From NCBI GenBank assembly GCA_007124395.1, contig SLFF01000139.1, positions 1 through 13,256 of the forward strand: 13,256 nt of DNA, in the 5' to 3' direction. Origin of the DNA: Thermomicrobiaceae bacterium. Lineage in GTDB: Bacteria; Chloroflexota; Chloroflexia; Thermomicrobiales; Thermomicrobiaceae. Position numbers and translations under genes: made by a program. The notes beneath the pieces are model-generated. The model had not been told where the DNA came from and searched no databases. It saw nothing but the letters and a program-made list of their open reading frames with translations. Below, piece after piece: positions 11,722 through 13,256 of this stretch; positions within the stretch are counted from its first letter, which is position 1; every line of letters begins with the position of its first letter.

Positions 11722-13256
11722 ATGGTGATTGGTGATCAGGACACAGGTTCCGCAACTGCACGACAGGTCTTTATCCATCTTCTTGATGCGGTCGATGCCG
11801 ATCGCATCGGCGGCAAGGCCGCCACACTGGCGCTTCTGGCTCGACGCGGATTCCCGACGCTCGCCGGGATGGCGCTTCCTGCCGACCAGGTCGATTCGTT
11901 CCTCGAAGATCCTCACCAGGCGCTCCCTGCGATCGCCCAGATGCTGGATCAACTCGGAGGCGGCCCGGTAGCCGTTCGATCCTCTGGACTCGCCGAAGAC
12001 CAGCAGGACGCCTCTCACGCCGGGCAGTTCTCCACGGTACTGGACGTCAGCGGGGAGCGCGACGTCTTCGACGCAATTACCCGGGTGGTGCGTTCCGGCC
12101 AGTCTGATCGCGTCGCCCTCTACCGTTCGGCGGTCGCGTCCGGGGAACATCAGCCAGACGGCACCGCGGTACTGATTCAGCCGATGTTGCAACCGGTGGC
12201 TGCCGGAGTCGCGTTTTCGGCCGATCCCGGCACCGGAGATCGGGATGTCGTCGTGATCAACGCCGTGCCAGGTGTCGGCGCCCATCTGATGGATGGCACG
12301 GTCACCGGTGAGGAATGGCGCGTCCAGGATGATCGTGCTGAGTGCCAAACTCCCTCCCCCGCCTGTCTCTCGATTGTTGATGTTCACCGGATTAGCGAAC
12401 TCACCCGTCGGGTGGAAGCATCGTTCGATGGTGTTCCGCAGGACATCGAGTGGGCCATTGCCGGGGATGATCTGATCCTGCTCCAGTCACGGCCGATCAC
12501 CGCGCTTCCGGTCAAGCCAGTGCTTCCCGCACTGGATGGCTACTGGACCAAAGAGCTGGAGCACTTCATTCCACCAGTGTCGCTCATGACCTGGTCGATC
12601 CATCAGCCGAACCTGTATCAAGCCACCCAGGCTGCACTGGAAGCGTTCGGGCTGCTTTTCGAAGCGCTCGATATTACCTACCGGGCCGGCGAAATCTACG
12701 AGTCCGAAATCCCACTCGGTGGCGAAAAGCCGGACGAGAGCGGCCCCCCACCGTGGTGGCTCTTCGGGGTTCTGGCGCGGGTAGTGCCGGATATGCGCCG
12801 GCGGATGCGCCTGGCCCGGGAAGCGATCGATACTGATCTCGAGGGGCAGATCCTGCATCGTTGGGAGACCAAGTGGTCGTCTGAGCTGGAAGCAACGTCA
12901 GCGAACCTTCGTGCGGTTAAGCTCGACTCGCTTTCCGACGCTGCACTCGCCACCCAGCTCGACATCCTGCGCTCATTCACGAAGAGAGCGTTCTACATCC
13001 ACTTTCAGCTTGCGTTTCCATGCATCCTCCCGGTCTACCGCCTGATCACACTGTGCGAGGAACTCTTCGGGTGGGATGAGCATCAGACGCTTCGACTCAT
13101 GCACGGGACATCCCACGGAACCAGCGTTGCAACCCGGGATCTCGATCGACTCGCAGCGATGATTCAGCAAGATCCTCTCGCCAGTGCGTTGTTCGAAGAT
13201 CGCGGACTGACGCTCGATCAGCTACACGCTGAATGTCCCGGGATTGCCTCCGAGAT
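11722..13256 (+). CDS. PEP-synthase / rifampicin-phosphotransferase-like enzyme, N-terminal 511 codons (3' end outside window)
   Basis: The frame is open from ATG 11722 to the window end. GGAGG and GGGAG lie 11 and 4 bases upstream; GTG 11725 is an alternative start. Residues 18-262 form the PPDK-type ATP-grasp domain: GGKAATLALLARRGFP with K32, VAVRSSGLAED with R86, SHAGQFSTVLDV, AGVAFSADPGTGDRD, and DIEWAIAGDDLILLQSRPIT. After it come WTKELEHFIPPVSLMTWSI (275-293) and a long helical part with LMHGTSHGTSVATRDLDRLA, as in rifampicin phosphotransferase (RPH) and related PEP synthases, where this part binds the acceptor. The phosphohistidine swivel domain expected at the C-terminus lies outside the window. 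Relatives use ATP to make a phosphohistidine enzyme and then phosphorylate pyruvate or a drug. The usual GLGE loop reads GVGA (184-187). The substrate is unknown; neighbours suggest xenobiotic handling. Confidence 0.85.
   Translation, partial: MVIGDQDTGSATARQVFIHLLDAVDADRIGGKAATLALLARRGFPTLAGMALPADQVDSFLEDPHQALPAIAQMLDQLGGGPVAVRSSGLAEDQQDASHAGQFSTVLDVSGERDVFDAITRVVRSGQSDRVALYRSAVASGEHQPDGTAVLIQPMLQPVAAGVAFSADPGTGDRDVVVINAVPGVGAHLMDGTVTGEEWRVQDDRAECQTPSPACLSIVDVHRISELTRRVEASFDGVPQDIEWAIAGDDLILLQSRPITALPVKPVLPALDGYWTKELEHFIPPVSLMTWSIHQPNLYQATQAALEAFGLLFEALDITYRAGEIYESEIPLGGEKPDESGPPPWWLFGVLARVVPDMRRRMRLAREAIDTDLEGQILHRWETKWSSELEATSANLRAVKLDSLSDAALATQLDILRSFTKRAFYIHFQLAFPCILPVYRLITLCEELFGWDEHQTLRLMHGTSHGTSVATRDLDRLAAMIQQDPLASALFEDRGLTLDQLHAECPGIASE

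Noticed and set aside
10987..12387. 466-codon minus-strand open frame across the TetR and enzyme genes.
   Set aside because: It spans two genes with unmistakable protein families on the plus strand, and its translation shows no domain. GC-rich codon bias explains the open frame.
1..13256. CRISPR array, tRNA or rRNA genes, prophage, toxin-antitoxin or known defence genes.
   Set aside because: No spaced repeats, RNA gene signatures or matching protein motifs were seen on either strand.

Overview
The window is about 13.3 kb of GC-rich bacterial DNA (roughly 60% G+C by eye) with ordinary chromosomal gene density. I see no tRNA or rRNA gene, CRISPR array, transposase or integrase. Three things together suggest a Chloroflexota bacterium, probably Thermomicrobia-like: secreted proteins with repeated 'VQYFERARFE...G.PYEV.LGR.G' units, an L,D-transpeptidase joined to such units, and proteins with long acidic outside segments. 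This assignment is inference from family resemblance and is not proven by any marker gene here.

Layout. (1) 1-443 is the 3' end of a PLP aminotransferase. It converges on a minus-strand block and is separated from it by a perfect 14-bp hairpin. (2) 540-3162, minus strand, is read from right to left: an ECF sigma factor, its membrane-bound zinc-finger anti-sigma factor with a long acidic outside segment, then a secreted or anchored SIMPL-domain protein with its own acidic insert. This looks like an envelope-stress module. (3) 3163-3424 is a divergent control region with three small palindromes, followed by an orphan NarL/FixJ response regulator and a strong terminator. (4) 4230-5962 holds an MgtE magnesium channel with its own near-consensus promoter, then a 68-residue acidic, single-span protein ending in a histidine-rich tail.

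(5) 6093-9455 is an envelope region. A 502-residue secreted protein is followed by about 320 noncoding bases, a 29-codon leader ORF with a very strong ribosome site, and a Tat-exported L,D-transpeptidase. Both large proteins carry two copies of the same degenerate repeat, which resembles the LGFP repeat of wall-bound proteins. A textbook terminator closes the region. (6) 9539-13256 holds an MFS transporter, a TetR regulator and the first 511 codons of a PEP-synthase/rifampicin-phosphotransferase-like enzyme. Palindromes lie at both the MFS and the TetR promoters. This looks like a drug or xenobiotic response cluster.

The points most worth a second look are the shared repeat family of the two envelope proteins, the leader ORF fused end to start with the L,D-transpeptidase gene, the RPH-like enzyme beside TetR and MFS genes, and the acidic outside segments in the sigma/anti-sigma/SIMPL block. 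I found no clear-cut new defence or mobile system.
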